Positions 46,478 through 56,449 of a DNA stretch of 64,000 bases are shown here, piece by piece; position 1 is the stretch's first letter; the number at the start of each line of letters is the position of its first letter. The translations under genes and the position numbers were made by a program. The stretch lies in the NCBI RefSeq assembly GCF_000305785.2, contig NC_018868.3, positions 4,236,228 through 4,300,227 on the forward strand, read 5' to 3'. The stretch comes from Simiduia agarivorans SA1 = DSM 21679 (lineage in GTDB: Bacteria; Pseudomonadota; Gammaproteobacteria; Pseudomonadales; Cellvibrionaceae). The notes beneath the pieces were generated by a model. That model made no database searches. It worked only from the letters and a program-made list of their open reading frames with translations, and was not told the origin of the DNA.

Positions 46478-46491
46478 TGACAGCGCTGTCA
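46478..46491. promoter_or_regulatory. LacI-type operator before zwf
   Basis: A second TGACAGCGCTGTCA, 74 bp before the zwf start. With the copy at 46292 it marks the divergent transporter/zwf control region (46186-46564), which holds no gene of its own. Confidence 0.82.
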
Positions 46492-46564
46492 GGACGGCCG
46501 TAAGCTTCGCACCCAATGACAATTACCGCCTTTCGGGTGGGTGAGAGAACTAAAGGGGTTGGTC

Positions 46565-48001
46565 TTGCAAGCGACAGACTGGGTGATATTCGGGGGTACG
46601 GGCGACCTTTCATTGCGCAAGTTGATGCCGGCGCTGTACCGCTGTGAAGAAGAAGGGCGCATGGTTGAAGGGTCCCGGGTCATAGCCACCAGTCGTGGCA
46701 ATCTGACGCAAGAGGATTTTCTGGCGCAGGTGAAGGCGGGCTTGCAGAAGTTCCTGGCGGCCGGCGAGTTTGATGAGCCCACCTGGGCCGCTTTCTCCGC
46801 GCGTCTGAGTATCGTCAATGTGGATTTGAGCGATATCAGCAGCTGGACCGAGCTGGCGGAAAGCCTCAAATCGGTCGATTCGGTGCCGGTGTATTACCTG
46901 GCCATTCCGCCGTCTTTGTTCGGGGGTGTGTGCGCCTCGCTGTCTTCCCTGGGGTTGGTGTCCGCCAACTCACGCGTGATCGTTGAAAAGCCACTTGGCT
47001 ACGACCAGGAATCTGCTGAAGCCATCAATGGCGAGATTGGTCGCTACTTCAGCGAATCCCAGGTGTACCGCATTGACCATTACCTGGGCAAAGAATCGGT
47101 CCAGAATCTGTTGGCGTTGCGCTTTGCCAACCGGATGTTCGAAAACATCTGGGATTGTAACTCCATTGACCATGTGCAGATCACGCTGGCGGAGGCCGTC
47201 GGTGTTGAAAGCCGGGGTGGGTTTTACGATGGCGCCGGCGCCATGCGGGACATGGTACAGAATCACTTGTTGCAGCTGCTGTGCCTGGTGGCGATGGACC
47301 CACCCAATGCCTTGGATGCCGACAGCGTCCGTAGCGAAAAAATCAAAGTGTTGCGCTCGTTGCGCAAAATTACCGGCGATGACATCGCCCGTCACACCGT
47401 GCGCGCCCAGTATGTGGATGGCGAAGTAAAAGGCCAGGTGGTCGATTCTTACATTGGCGATCTGGGCAAGCCCAGCCGCACCGAAACCTTCGTGGCCATC
47501 CGTGCGTTTGTGGATAACTGGCGCTGGAAAGGCGTGCCTTTTTATCTGCGTACCGGCAAGCGCATGTCTTCTCGCTATGCCGAGATGGTGATCCAGTTCA
47601 AGCCCGTGACCCATTCACTGTTTGGCCAGGAGCAAAATAATCAGCTGGTGATTCGCCTTCAGCCGGAAGAGCATATCTACATCAATCTGATGAGTAAGGA
47701 CATTGCCAGTGCCGACGTAAAACTGCGGCCGATCGAATTTGAAATCGATCTGGCGGCGGAATGCAATGCACCCGTGGCCGATGCCTACAAACGATTGATG
47801 CTGGATGCCATGGCGGGCAATGGCACCTTGTTTGTCCACCGCGATGAAGTGGACAACGCCTGGCGCTGGGCTGACCCGATTATCGCAGGCTGGAAAAAGA
47901 ATCTGGCCCCGCTGTCATATTACGCGGCTGGCACCAATGGTCCGGAGGCCGCAGAAAAACTCATGCGCGACGACGGGCGCGAATGGCATCAACAGGATTA
48001 A
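46565..48001 (+). CDS. zwf: Glucose-6-phosphate 1-dehydrogenase
   Basis: Oxidises glucose-6-P to 6-phosphogluconolactone with NAD(P)+, the entry to the Entner-Doudoroff route. The 478-residue protein shows the nucleotide-binding FGGTGDLSLRKLMPALYR, VEKPLGYD, the active-site RIDHYLGKESVQNL, and FYLRTGKRMSSRYAEMVIQFK. A TTG start at 46565 is preferred because AAAGGGG precedes it by six bases and the following QATDWVIFGG begins as usual; the GTG at 46541 is the alternative. It is first in zwf-pgl-edd-glk-eda, with a LacI-type operator 74 bp upstream. Confidence 0.95.
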   Translation: MQATDWVIFGGTGDLSLRKLMPALYRCEEEGRMVEGSRVIATSRGNLTQEDFLAQVKAGLQKFLAAGEFDEPTWAAFSARLSIVNVDLSDISSWTELAESLKSVDSVPVYYLAIPPSLFGGVCASLSSLGLVSANSRVIVEKPLGYDQESAEAINGEIGRYFSESQVYRIDHYLGKESVQNLLALRFANRMFENIWDCNSIDHVQITLAEAVGVESRGGFYDGAGAMRDMVQNHLLQLLCLVAMDPPNALDADSVRSEKIKVLRSLRKITGDDIARHTVRAQYVDGEVKGQVVDSYIGDLGKPSRTETFVAIRAFVDNWRWKGVPFYLRTGKRMSSRYAEMVIQFKPVTHSLFGQEQNNQLVIRLQPEEHIYINLMSKDIASADVKLRPIEFEIDLAAECNAPVADAYKRLMLDAMAGNGTLFVHRDEVDNAWRWADPIIAGWKKNLAPLSYYAAGTNGPEAAEKLMRDDGREWHQQD

Positions 48002-48004
48002 GTT

Positions 48005-48691
48005 GTGATCAGAGAATTTGTATTTGAAACCAAAGCCGCGCTGCTGACGCAATTGGAGCAGGATTTATTGGCGCAAGTGAAGCAGGTGCTGGCCAGTGAA
48101 GGCGCGGCCAGCCTGTTGCTGTCCGGTGGCAGTACGCCCGGCCCTGTGTATGAAGCGCTGGGTAAAACCCTGGATCCACTCGTGCAGATTGCGCTGGTGG
48201 ATGATCGCTGGGTGGATGTAGACCACAAGGGCAGCAATGAAGCCCTGTTGAAACGCTGCTTTCCAGAGCACGCCATTGTGGGCATGAAAACCCCCGATGC
48301 AACGCCGCAAGCGGCTGTGGCCGAGGTGAATCAACGCTACGCCACATTGGCACAACCGTTCGCGGTCACGGTGCTCGGCATGGGCCCGGATGGACACACA
48401 GCGTCTTTATTTCCCAATGCCCATGGGCTGGATGCCGCTTTGGCAGCGGATGCCTCCCTGTGCGCGGCCATTACCGCGCACCCGTCGGCAGTGACCGGCG
48501 AATTGGTGGATCGCATGACGCTGACTCTCAACGGCATTTTGAACAGCCGCAAGCTGGTGCTGCTGATCACCGGGCAGGACAAATGGGATGTGTACCAAAA
48601 AGCGAAAACCGCTGATGACGTCAAGCTGACGCCGGTATCTGCCGTGCTGCAGCAGCAGGCAGTGGATCTGGACGTGTACTGGGTGGCTTGA
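48005..48691 (+). CDS. pgl: 6-Phosphogluconolactonase
   Basis: Hydrolyses 6-phosphogluconolactone to 6-phosphogluconate. The 228-residue DevB/SOL-type protein has LLLSGGSTPGPVYEALG, ALVDDRWVD, GSNEALLKRCFP and VLGMGPDGHTASLFPN, the family marks. GTG 48005 is the only start that fits, three bases after the zwf stop codon. Part of the Entner-Doudoroff operon. Confidence 0.94.
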   Translation: MIREFVFETKAALLTQLEQDLLAQVKQVLASEGAASLLLSGGSTPGPVYEALGKTLDPLVQIALVDDRWVDVDHKGSNEALLKRCFPEHAIVGMKTPDATPQAAVAEVNQRYATLAQPFAVTVLGMGPDGHTASLFPNAHGLDAALAADASLCAAITAHPSAVTGELVDRMTLTLNGILNSRKLVLLITGQDKWDVYQKAKTADDVKLTPVSAVLQQQAVDLDVYWVA

Positions 48692-48730
48692 AGCAGCCCG
48701 CTTTCAAACGATTAACGATGTGTGCGAGAT

Positions 48731-50593
48731 ATGATGAATAGCAACAATAAGGGCCAGCTCAATGCAGTGATTGCCCGCGTCACAGAAACCATTCAACAGC
48801 GCAGTCAGAAAACCCGTGCGGATTATCTGGCCCTGATGCGCAAACAAGCCGAGGGTGGCCCGTCCCGTAAAGCGCTGCCCTGCGGCAACCTGGCGCATGG
48901 TTTTGCCGCTTGTGGCCAGTCGGATAAAGACAAGCTGTCCGCCACGGATGTGCCCAACATTGCCATCGTGTCTTCCTACAATGACATGTTGTCTGCACAC
49001 CAGCCGTTCGAACACACACCGGCACACATCAAGAAAGTCATTGCCGAGCTGGGTGGTGTTGCCCAATTCGCCGGTGGTGTGCCTGCAATGTGTGATGGAA
49101 TTACCCAGGGCATGGCGGGCATGGAACTGTCGCTGTTTTCCCGCGATGTGATTGCCATGTCTACCGCGATTGCGCTGTCGCACAATATGTTTGATGGCGC
49201 CTTGTGCCTTGGCGTATGCGATAAGATCGTGCCGGGTCTGCTGATAGGGGCTTTGTCATTCGGCCATCTGCCCATGATTTTTGTGCCGGCCGGTCCTATG
49301 CCGTCCGGTTTACCTAACGACGAAAAAGCCCGCGTGCGCCAGTTGTTTGCTCAGGGCAAAGTCGGGCGTGAGGAGCTGTTGGCGGCAGAGTCTGCCAGTT
49401 ATCATTCACCCGGGACCTGTACTTTCTATGGAACGGCCAACTCCAATCAGTTGGTGATGGAAATCATGGGCCTGCATTTGCCCGGCAGCTCTTTTGTCAA
49501 TCCCAATACCCCTTTACGCGAAGCCTTGACCGGTGCAGCGGCGGAACAAGTGTTGCGCCTGACCAAAGCCGGCAATGACTATCGTCCGTTGGCTGAGGTG
49601 GTGGATGAAAAAGCCATCGTCAATGCCGTGGTGGGTTTGCTGGCCACCGGTGGCTCAACCAACCACACCATGCACCTGGTCGCCATGGCGGCCGCGGCAG
49701 GGATTCAGCTGACCTGGGACGATTTCTCCGAATTGTCTTCGGTGGTGCCGTCGCTGACCAAAATTTATCCCAATGGCATTGCCGATATTAACCATTTCCA
49801 GGCGGCAGGCGGCATGTCCTTCCTGATTGCCACCTTGCTGGATGCCGGCTTGTTGCACGCGGACGTTCTGACCGTCGCGGCTGAGCGCGGTATGCAGGGC
49901 TATCGTCAGGAACCGCAGATCCGCGACGGAAAATTGCAGTGGGTGGCAGGGCCGGAGCGCTCGCTGGATACCGACGTGCTGCGTTCTGTGGACGAGCCCT
50001 TCAGCGCCAATGGCGGCCTGAAAGTACTGAAAGGTAACCTGGGACGCGGTGTGATCAAGGTGTCCGCGGTTAAACCGGAATACCGCGTGCAGGAAGGGCC
50101 TGCCATCGTATTCCACAGCCAGTCTGAATTTATCGATGCGTTCCAGCGCGGCGAGCTGGATAAAGATTTTATTGCTGTGCTTCGCTATCAGGGCCCGCGC
50201 GCGTGCGGCATGCCGGAACTGCATAAGCTGGTGCCCATTCTGGGCAGCCTGCAAGACAAGGGCTTCAAAGTCGGTTTGGTTACCGATGGGCGCATGAGTG
50301 GCGCGTCCGGCAAAATTGCCGCGGCGATTCATCTGACCCCGGAAGCGGCCGCAGGTGGCATGATCAGCAAAATCCAGAACGGCGACCTGATTCGCCTCGA
50401 CGGCGAGTCGGGCGAATTGAATCTGCTGGTCGATGAAGCGGTATTGGCCAGCCGGATCGTTGCACAACCGGACCTTTCCGGTAACGAAGCCGGCTGTGGG
50501 CGTGAATTATTTGCGGCGTTCCGGTCGCAGGTGACCGGCGCTGCCAGCGGTGCCAGAAGTTTCGGCTTTGCGTTCGCGGAGGAAGAGGCATGA
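48731..50593 (+). CDS. edd: Phosphogluconate dehydratase
   Basis: Dehydrates 6-phosphogluconate to KDPG. The about 620-residue IlvD/Edd protein carries [18 protein letters not shown], the 4Fe-4S cysteine in [50 protein letters not shown] and [22 protein letters not shown] 48731 or 48734 may start translation; the GTG at 48722 is less likely. The stop overlaps glk by 4 bp (ATGA). Confidence 0.95.
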   Translation: MMNSNNKGQLNAVIARVTETIQQRSQKTRADYLALMRKQAEGGPSRKALPCGNLAHGFAACGQSDKDKLSATDVPNIAIVSSYNDMLSAHQPFEHTPAHIKKVIAELGGVAQFAGGVPAMCDGITQGMAGMELSLFSRDVIAMSTAIALSHNMFDGALCLGVCDKIVPGLLIGALSFGHLPMIFVPAGPMPSGLPNDEKARVRQLFAQGKVGREELLAAESASYHSPGTCTFYGTANSNQLVMEIMGLHLPGSSFVNPNTPLREALTGAAAEQVLRLTKAGNDYRPLAEVVDEKAIVNAVVGLLATGGSTNHTMHLVAMAAAAGIQLTWDDFSELSSVVPSLTKIYPNGIADINHFQAAGGMSFLIATLLDAGLLHADVLTVAAERGMQGYRQEPQIRDGKLQWVAGPERSLDTDVLRSVDEPFSANGGLKVLKGNLGRGVIKVSAVKPEYRVQEGPAIVFHSQSEFIDAFQRGELDKDFIAVLRYQGPRACGMPELHKLVPILGSLQDKGFKVGLVTDGRMSGASGKIAAAIHLTPEAAAGGMISKIQNGDLIRLDGESGELNLLVDEAVLASRIVAQPDLSGNEAGCGRELFAAFRSQVTGAASGARSFGFAFAEEEA

Positions 50594-51588
50594 GTGTGGC
50601 TGCACTCAACAGCGCCCCGCAGTTGTTTCCCTATGTGGTGGCCGATATCGGTGGCACCAATGCCCGTTGGGGACTGGTGACCGGGCTCGACTCGAACGGT
50701 CGTTACCTGATTGAATCGATTCGCACCTTCGAAAACCGTCATCACCCGCAATTCCGTGACTCTTTGGCGGCTTATCTGGATGCCCTGGGCGGTATCGAGA
50801 TCAAGCGCGTATGCGTCGCCCTGGCGGGTCCCGTGCTGGGTGACCTGATCAATATGACCAACATCAATTGGTCTTTCTCCGTGCGCGAAACGGAGGCCGC
50901 ATTTGGCCTGGATAAACTGCTGATCGTGAATGATTTTACGGCATTGGCTTATGCCACCAGCGCACTGGGTCAGGCGGACCTGGTGTGTATTAAGCAGGGC
51001 ATCCAGAAATCCGCTGCCCCGCGTGCGATTCTCGGTCCCGGCACAGGTCTTGGCATGGCTTCGCTTATTCCGGTGAGCGAGCGCTGGATTCCGGTCTGTG
51101 GTGAAGGTGGCCATACGGCATTTGCGCCGCGGGGGGATGAAGAGATCGCCTTGTGTCAGGTGATGCAAAAAAACGAAGGCTACATATCAAAAGAAGCGTT
51201 GCTTTCAGGTTCAGGTTTGGAACGAATTTACCGCAGCCTCGCAGAAGTTCGTCATCTGAACGTAGAACCGATGGCAGCGTCAAAAATATCCGGGCTGGCG
51301 GTCAGCAATGCTGACAAGCTGGCTGTGGATGCGCTGAATATTTTCTGCGCGGTACTGGGCTCGGCAGCAGCCGATCAAGCCCTGACCGTTGGCGCTTTGG
51401 GTGGCGTCTACCTGGGGGGCGGAATTTTGCCCAGAGTGCAGGAATTTTTAAAGAAAAGCCCGTTTGAAGCCCGGTTTAAAGAAAAAGGCGTGATGTCTCA
51501 TTATATGAATGACATTCCGGTTTATCTGATTGTGGCGGATGAGCCTGCGCTGATTGGCGCGGCGGCGTTGCTCGCAGAGCAACAGTAA
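50590..51588 (+). CDS. glk: Glucokinase
   Basis: Phosphorylates glucose with ATP. The 332-residue protein belongs to the Glk (non-ROK) family: [17 protein letters not shown] phosphate loop, [45 protein letters not shown] and [16 protein letters not shown]. It overlaps edd by 4 bp and precedes eda by 22 bp. Presence in this operon matches non-PTS glucose uptake by the transporter at 44902. Confidence 0.95.
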   Translation: MSVAALNSAPQLFPYVVADIGGTNARWGLVTGLDSNGRYLIESIRTFENRHHPQFRDSLAAYLDALGGIEIKRVCVALAGPVLGDLINMTNINWSFSVRETEAAFGLDKLLIVNDFTALAYATSALGQADLVCIKQGIQKSAAPRAILGPGTGLGMASLIPVSERWIPVCGEGGHTAFAPRGDEEIALCQVMQKNEGYISKEALLSGSGLERIYRSLAEVRHLNVEPMAASKISGLAVSNADKLAVDALNIFCAVLGSAAADQALTVGALGGVYLGGGILPRVQEFLKKSPFEARFKEKGVMSHYMNDIPVYLIVADEPALIGAAALLAEQQ

Positions 51589-51610
51589 ACAGACGAGAAC
51601 AGGACGAATC

Positions 51611-52243
51611 ATGCAATCTGCAATTGAACGAGTGGTAAGTGCCGCACCGGTGGTGCCGGTAATGGTGATCGAAAAGTTGGAGCACGCGGTGCCGCTGGGG
51701 CGCGCGCTGGTGGCTGGCGGTTTGCCAGTGCTGGAAATCACGCTGCGCACTGCCTGTGCGCTCGACGCAATCAAAGCAATCAAAGCCGAAGTGGAAGGTG
51801 CCATTGTGGGCGCAGGCACGGTCAACACGCCCGCCGATGTGGAGCGCGCAGCGGCAGCCGGGTCCGAGTTTTTTGTATCGCCCGGCTCTACACCGCGCCT
51901 GATCGATGCCGTGGAGGCCTCCGGTATTCCCATTCTGCCAGGCGTCAACTCGCCCAGCGAAGTCATGGCGTTAATGGAGCGCGGTTTTAAATACCTGAAA
52001 TTCTTCCCGGCAGAGGCGGCGGGTGGTGTTCCCATGCTCAAATCCATTGGCGGACCCTTGCCGCAGGTAAAATTCTGTCCGACCGGTGGGGTAAACCTGA
52101 AAAACCTTCAGAGTTATTTGTCGCTGCCAAATGTGGTGTGCGTGGGCGGTTCCTGGATGGCGCCGGTCGACATGATGCATGCCGGCGACTGGGCGGGTAT
52201 TGAAAAATTGGCCCGTGAAGCGCGTGCCGCGGCCGAAGCCTGA
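51611..52243 (+). CDS. eda: KDPG/KHG aldolase
   Basis: Splits KDPG to pyruvate and glyceraldehyde-3-phosphate, completing the Entner-Doudoroff route. The 210-residue class I aldolase has [20 protein letters not shown], the catalytic glutamate in [23 protein letters not shown] and the Schiff-base lysine in [16 protein letters not shown] 51611 is chosen over the longer frame starting at 51554, which lies inside the end of glk. Last gene before gap. Confidence 0.95.
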   Translation: MQSAIERVVSAAPVVPVMVIEKLEHAVPLGRALVAGGLPVLEITLRTACALDAIKAIKAEVEGAIVGAGTVNTPADVERAAAAGSEFFVSPGSTPRLIDAVEASGIPILPGVNSPSEVMALMERGFKYLKFFPAEAAGGVPMLKSIGGPLPQVKFCPTGGVNLKNLQSYLSLPNVVCVGGSWMAPVDMMHAGDWAGIEKLAREARAAAEA

Positions 52244-52406
52244 TTGCAGGCCAAAGATTAACGTTAAGGTGCAGGCAATCCGCAGCATAGCGGATGCTGA
52301 CAGCGGCGGTGGTTCAAACACCGCCCACTACTACGAGCTGGATAACCGGCCATTACTGCCACTACAGGCAGATTGAATGTGATTTTACAGAATCAGGGGT
52401 TAAAAC

Positions 52407-53411
52407 ATGATTAAAGTAGCTATTAATGGTTATGGCCGTATCGGCCGCAATACCCTGCGCGCTTTGTATGAAAGCGATCTGCAGGACAAAATTAAAATCG
52501 TTGCCATTAACGATCTGGGTGATGCCAAAATGAACGCGCACCTCACCCGTTATGACACAGTGCATGGCCGTTTTGCCAAGTCTGTGGATGTTGATGGCAA
52601 TGCAATGATCGTCGACGGCGATGTGATTCAGATTTTCTCTGAGCGCGACCCGAAAAACCTGCCATGGGGCCAGCTGGGTGTTGACGTGGTGTACGAGTGC
52701 ACGGGTTTTTTCACCAGCAAAGCCAAAGCCTCCGCACATATCGACGCCGGTGCCAAAAAAGTGATTATCTCGGCACCAGCCTCCGATGCGGATATCACCG
52801 TGGTATACGGTGTCAATCACGACAAGCTGAGCAAAGACCATCAGATCATTTCCAACGCGTCTTGCACCACCAACTGCCTGGCACCCGTGGCCAAAGTGCT
52901 GAACGATGCTATTGGCATTGAGCAGGGCATGATGACCACTGTGCATGCTTACACCAATGATCAGAAGCTGAACGACGTTTATCATTCCGACATGTACCGG
53001 GCGCGTTCTGCCACGCAATCCATGATCCCCACCAAAACCGGTGCCGCCAGTGCGGTTGGTCTGGTGCTGCCTGAGCTGAATGGTAAGCTGGACGGTATGG
53101 CTGTCCGTGTTCCCACCATTAATGTGAGCCTGGTGGATTTCAACTTCCTGGCCGCACGCGATACCACGGAAGCGGAAATCAACCAGCTGATTGAAAAAGC
53201 CAGTGCCGGTGCCATGAAAGGTGTACTGGGTTACAACGTCGAGCCTTTGGTCAGTATTGACTTTAACCACAATACCCACTCGTCGGTATTCGATGCCACC
53301 CAGACCAAGGTTTCCGGTCGTTGGGTTAAGGTGATGAGCTGGTACGACAACGAATGGGGCTTCTCTAACCGGATGCTGGACAACACAATCGCGCTGATGA
53401 ACGCGAAATAA
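52407..53411 (+). CDS. gap: Glyceraldehyde-3-phosphate dehydrogenase, type I
   Basis: Oxidises glyceraldehyde-3-P with NAD+ and phosphate. The 334-residue protein shows [20 protein letters not shown], the active-site [18 protein letters not shown], and [14 protein letters not shown]. It follows eda by 163 bp and takes the triose made by Eda. The gap upstream contains TGACAGCG (52298-52305), a half match to the zwf operator, too weak to call a site. A strong terminator follows. Confidence 0.96.
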   Translation: MIKVAINGYGRIGRNTLRALYESDLQDKIKIVAINDLGDAKMNAHLTRYDTVHGRFAKSVDVDGNAMIVDGDVIQIFSERDPKNLPWGQLGVDVVYECTGFFTSKAKASAHIDAGAKKVIISAPASDADITVVYGVNHDKLSKDHQIISNASCTTNCLAPVAKVLNDAIGIEQGMMTTVHAYTNDQKLNDVYHSDMYRARSATQSMIPTKTGAASAVGLVLPELNGKLDGMAVRVPTINVSLVDFNFLAARDTTEAEINQLIEKASAGAMKGVLGYNVEPLVSIDFNHNTHSSVFDATQTKVSGRWVKVMSWYDNEWGFSNRMLDNTIALMNAK

Positions 53412-53429
53412 AAATACAAACCCCGGTTC

Positions 53430-53457
53430 AACGCTCGCCAGAAGGCGAGCGTTTTTT
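53430..53457 (+). terminator. Terminator of gap
   Basis: AACGCTCGCC and GGCGAGCGTT form a ten-base-pair stem around AGAA, followed by TTTT. Confidence 0.9.
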
Positions 53458-53515
53458 ACAAGAGAGAGTACTGTTAGCGCGTGGGCGTTAACCTACAGCT
53501 GAATTGAGAATTCCT

Positions 53516-54964
53516 ATGTTACGACGTACAAAAATTGTTTCTACCTTGGGTCCGGCCACCGATGATCCGGCAATCCTGGAAAAGTTGATCGTTGCCGGTG
53601 TGGATGTGGTGCGCCTGAACTTTTCCCACGGCAAGCCTGAAGATCATCAGCAACGGGCTGATCTGGTGCGTGAATTTGCCGCCAAGCACGGCCGCCATGT
53701 AGCGGTGCTGGGCGATTTGCAGGGTCCTAAGATCCGTATTGCCCGTTTTAAATCCACCAAAATTGCACTGGAAAAAGGCGATAAGTTCTTCCTGGATGCC
53801 AATCTGGGAAATGACGACGGTGACCAGAACGGTGTCGGTATTGACTATAAGGAACTGCCTGGCGATTCCCGCTCTGGCGACGTTCTGTTGTTAGATGACG
53901 GCCGCGTGGTGTTCGAGGTGGAGCAGGTGGTCGGCTCGCGCATTCACTGTAAAGTGCTTGTTGGCGGCCCACTGTCTAACAACAAAGGCATCAACCGTCA
54001 GGGCGGCGGATTATCCGCGCCGGCGCTGACTGAAAAAGATCACCGGGATATTGAATTGGCAGCCAAAATCGGCGTTGATTACCTGGCGGTATCTTTCCCG
54101 CGTAAGGCCAGCGATATTCATCGCGCGCGCGACCTGCTGACCCAGGCCGGCGGCAGTGCCCGCATTGTGGCCAAAATAGAACGTGCAGAAACCGTCAACG
54201 ACACAGACTGCCTGGATGATATTATTTGCGCGTCCGATGCGGTGATGGTGGCCCGGGGTGATTTGGGTGTTGAAATTGGTGATGCGGCGTTGATCGGCGT
54301 GCAAAAAGACCTGATCAGCCGCGCACGTCGCCTGAACAAGGTGGTGATAACTGCCACCCAGATGATGGAGTCAATGATCAACAGCCCACTGCCAACACGT
54401 GCAGAAGTGTTTGACGTGGCGAATGCTGTACTGGACGGTACCGACGCGGTCATGTTGTCGGCCGAGACCGCCGCGGGTAAGTACCCGGTGGAAACAGTAG
54501 AGGCGATGACCCGCGTTATTCTGGGTGCAGAACAGCATCCGCAAGCCGTATCCAACGTGGATTCCTTCAATATGGCCTTGGCCTCAGTGGATCAATCCAT
54601 TGCGGTGGCAGCGATGTTTGCGGCCAGTCGTATGCAGGGTGTAAAAGCCATTATCTGCATGACCGAATCGGGTAGCACGCCGTTGCTGATGAGCCGTATC
54701 CGCAGCGGGTTGCCCATTTTTGCGTTCAGTCGCCAGAAAGAAACGCAGGCCCGGGTTGCATTATTCCGCGGCGTGTACACCATTCCTTTTGACAATGAAA
54801 AAATCCCCAGTGAGCTGGTCAACCAGTCGGCTGTGGATGAGCTCAAATCGCGTGGAATCGTTGCCGATGGCGACCTGGTCGTGATTACCAAGGGTGATTT
54901 TATGAACGTATTGGGTGGCACCAATACCATGAAGATTATCCGGGTAGGGCAAGCGGTTCGTTAA
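53516..54964 (+). CDS. pyk: Pyruvate kinase
   Basis: Makes pyruvate and ATP from phosphoenolpyruvate. The 482-residue protein begins [18 protein letters not shown], so ATG 53516 is used rather than the TTG at 53504. [13 protein letters not shown], the catalytic lysine in [28 protein letters not shown] and [20 protein letters not shown] are the family marks; the C-terminal allosteric domain is present. It has its own leader after the gap terminator. Confidence 0.95.
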   Translation: MLRRTKIVSTLGPATDDPAILEKLIVAGVDVVRLNFSHGKPEDHQQRADLVREFAAKHGRHVAVLGDLQGPKIRIARFKSTKIALEKGDKFFLDANLGNDDGDQNGVGIDYKELPGDSRSGDVLLLDDGRVVFEVEQVVGSRIHCKVLVGGPLSNNKGINRQGGGLSAPALTEKDHRDIELAAKIGVDYLAVSFPRKASDIHRARDLLTQAGGSARIVAKIERAETVNDTDCLDDIICASDAVMVARGDLGVEIGDAALIGVQKDLISRARRLNKVVITATQMMESMINSPLPTRAEVFDVANAVLDGTDAVMLSAETAAGKYPVETVEAMTRVILGAEQHPQAVSNVDSFNMALASVDQSIAVAAMFAASRMQGVKAIICMTESGSTPLLMSRIRSGLPIFAFSRQKETQARVALFRGVYTIPFDNEKIPSELVNQSAVDELKSRGIVADGDLVVITKGDFMNVLGGTNTMKIIRVGQAVR

Positions 54965-54975
54965 TCGTCTGAACA

Positions 54976-55000
54976 GGGGTGGCTGTGCCACCCCATATTA
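54976..55000 (+). terminator. Probable terminator of pyk
   Basis: GGGGTGGC and GCCACCCC pair around TGT, followed by ATATTATTT, an interrupted U tract. It lies 12 bases after the pyk stop; the next regulator gene starts 34 bases later, so read-through is possible. Confidence 0.6.
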
Positions 55001-55028
55001 TTTACAACCTTGCTGATGGAATTGGCGA

Positions 55029-56030
55029 GTGGCAAAAGCAACCATTGATGACGTAGCCGCGTTGGCCGGCGTTTCCATAAAAACCGTCTCCCGTGTTGTC
55101 AACGGCGAGCCGAATGTGCGCACTGCAACCCGTGAAAAGGTACAGCAGGCGGTGGACAAGCTTGGCTACCATCCCAGTCAGTCGGCACGGCGGTTGGCCA
55201 GCAATCGGTCGTTTCTGATAGCGCTGTTGTACGACAACCCGTCACCCAGCTACGTGATTGATGTACAAAATGGCATTTTGTCAGAGTGCCGGCCGGCCGG
55301 TTACGATCTGCTGATCCACCCGTGTGATCACACCGACCCGGAGCTTGAGCAGCAGGTGGCGAATCTCGTCCGGCAGTCGCGTGTGGATGGTGTCGTGTTG
55401 ACGCCCCCGTTGTCGGATAACGCCACGTTGGTGCGCCGCATCAAGGAAATGCAGCTGCCCGTTGTGGTCATTGCACCCGCTGAGGATCTGGGCCTGTGCA
55501 GCAGTGTGATGACCAATGATGAAGAGGCCGCCTTTGCGCTCGCCACCAAATTATTGGACAAAGGCCATACCCAGATCGGTTTTATCCTGGGTCATCCAGA
55601 TCATAAAGCCATGGCGAACCGGTTCAAGGGGTTTCAGAAAGCCCTCATGTATCAGGGTGTGGCGCTCGACAAGCGTTTGGTTGTACAGGGTATGAACAGC
55701 TTTGAATCCGGTTACTACGCCGCAGAAAAGCTGCTACTGTCGGCAACCCCACCCAGCGCCATTTTTGCGGCCAACGACGACATGGCGGCGGGTGCGATCA
55801 AGCTGGCCCATAAACTCAATCGTCGTATTCCTGCGGATGTTGCCATTGCCGGATTCGATGATGTACCCGCAGCAGAACAATTGTGGCCGGGGCTCACGAC
55901 CGTCAGACAACCCATTGAGGGGATGGCGCGCCAGGCTGCACAACTATTGCTCATGCAGCTCAAATCCTCCGATGCACCCAGCCAGAATCAGCGTCTTAAA
56001 TCCGAATTGATTATGCGCGAATCCGTTTGA
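55029..56030 (+). CDS. LacI-family regulator, probable controller of the Entner-Doudoroff genes
   Basis: A 333-residue repressor related to the NagR-like protein in this window: ATIDDVAALAGVSIKTVSRV in the DNA-binding head, hinge HPSQSARRLASN, and ALLYDNPSPSYVIDVQNGIL, LIHPCDHTDPE in the effector domain, the same segments as NagR. It starts with GTG 55029. It closes the zwf-to-pyk cluster and is the best local candidate to bind TGACAGCGCTGTCA before zwf and the transporter gene; that link is inference. Gammaproteobacteria usually use HexR (RpiR family) for these genes, so a LacI-type regulator here is worth notice. Confidence 0.85.
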   Translation: MAKATIDDVAALAGVSIKTVSRVVNGEPNVRTATREKVQQAVDKLGYHPSQSARRLASNRSFLIALLYDNPSPSYVIDVQNGILSECRPAGYDLLIHPCDHTDPELEQQVANLVRQSRVDGVVLTPPLSDNATLVRRIKEMQLPVVVIAPAEDLGLCSSVMTNDEEAAFALATKLLDKGHTQIGFILGHPDHKAMANRFKGFQKALMYQGVALDKRLVVQGMNSFESGYYAAEKLLLSATPPSAIFAANDDMAAGAIKLAHKLNRRIPADVAIAGFDDVPAAEQLWPGLTTVRQPIEGMARQAAQLLLMQLKSSDAPSQNQRLKSELIMRESV

Positions 56031-56036
56031 ACGGAT

Positions 56037-56378
56037 TCAGAGCAACTCGCTGTCATCCAGAAAATTGTCTTCCGATTGCTGCAGGTGCGAGCGAAGTCGT
56101 TCGCGTTCCAGCAACTTCTGTTGAACCGGCACGGGCAGTTCGGTAAACAAAATCAGATTTTTAGCGACCAATAAATGAATCAGGTCCTCTGTGACCCGGG
56201 CGATATTCTGATCGGAATCCGCTAAGGCGCGCTTGTAGGCGTCTGGCGTTGGCAGGGTGTTGCGGGCTAAAAAATGCTCGACGTCCGGGTGGTCCGCTGG
56301 CAGTTGCTCTGCCGCTTCGTCCGGCGTCGCATGCAAGCTGACAATGTTGCCGTTGGCGTCGCGCTTGATAAAAGGCAT
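56037..56378 (-). CDS. Conserved small protein of unknown function
   Basis: A 113-residue acidic, helical protein beginning MPFIKRDANGNIVSLHATPD. Similar short proteins with an N-terminal KRD-NG-I-V sequence occur in pseudomonads, where they are sometimes misnamed tryptophan synthase beta-like; I know no proven function. It has no signal or membrane helix. The longer frame to 56450 is not used because it covers the start of the divergent ABC transporter gene. It is divergent from the type I secretion genes, 71 bp between start codons, and its stop is 6 bp from that of the LacI regulator. Confidence 0.7.
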   Translation of the reverse strand: MPFIKRDANGNIVSLHATPDEAAEQLPADHPDVEHFLARNTLPTPDAYKRALADSDQNIARVTEDLIHLLVAKNLILFTELPVPVQQKLLERERLRSHLQQSEDNFLDDSELL

Positions 56379-56449
56379 AAGTTGACCTGTTGACCTGCCT
56401 GTATAGACTATGCTCTGAAATGGCCATAGGGCCGAATAAGAGCATAGCA

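Noticed and set aside
52298..52305. TGACAGCG before gap as an operator of the Entner-Doudoroff regulator
   Set aside because: Only half of the palindrome is present; the other half (GCGGTG) does not match.
53430..55000. gap, pyk and the regulator as one operon
   Set aside because: A strong terminator follows gap and a weaker hairpin follows pyk, so separate units are more likely.
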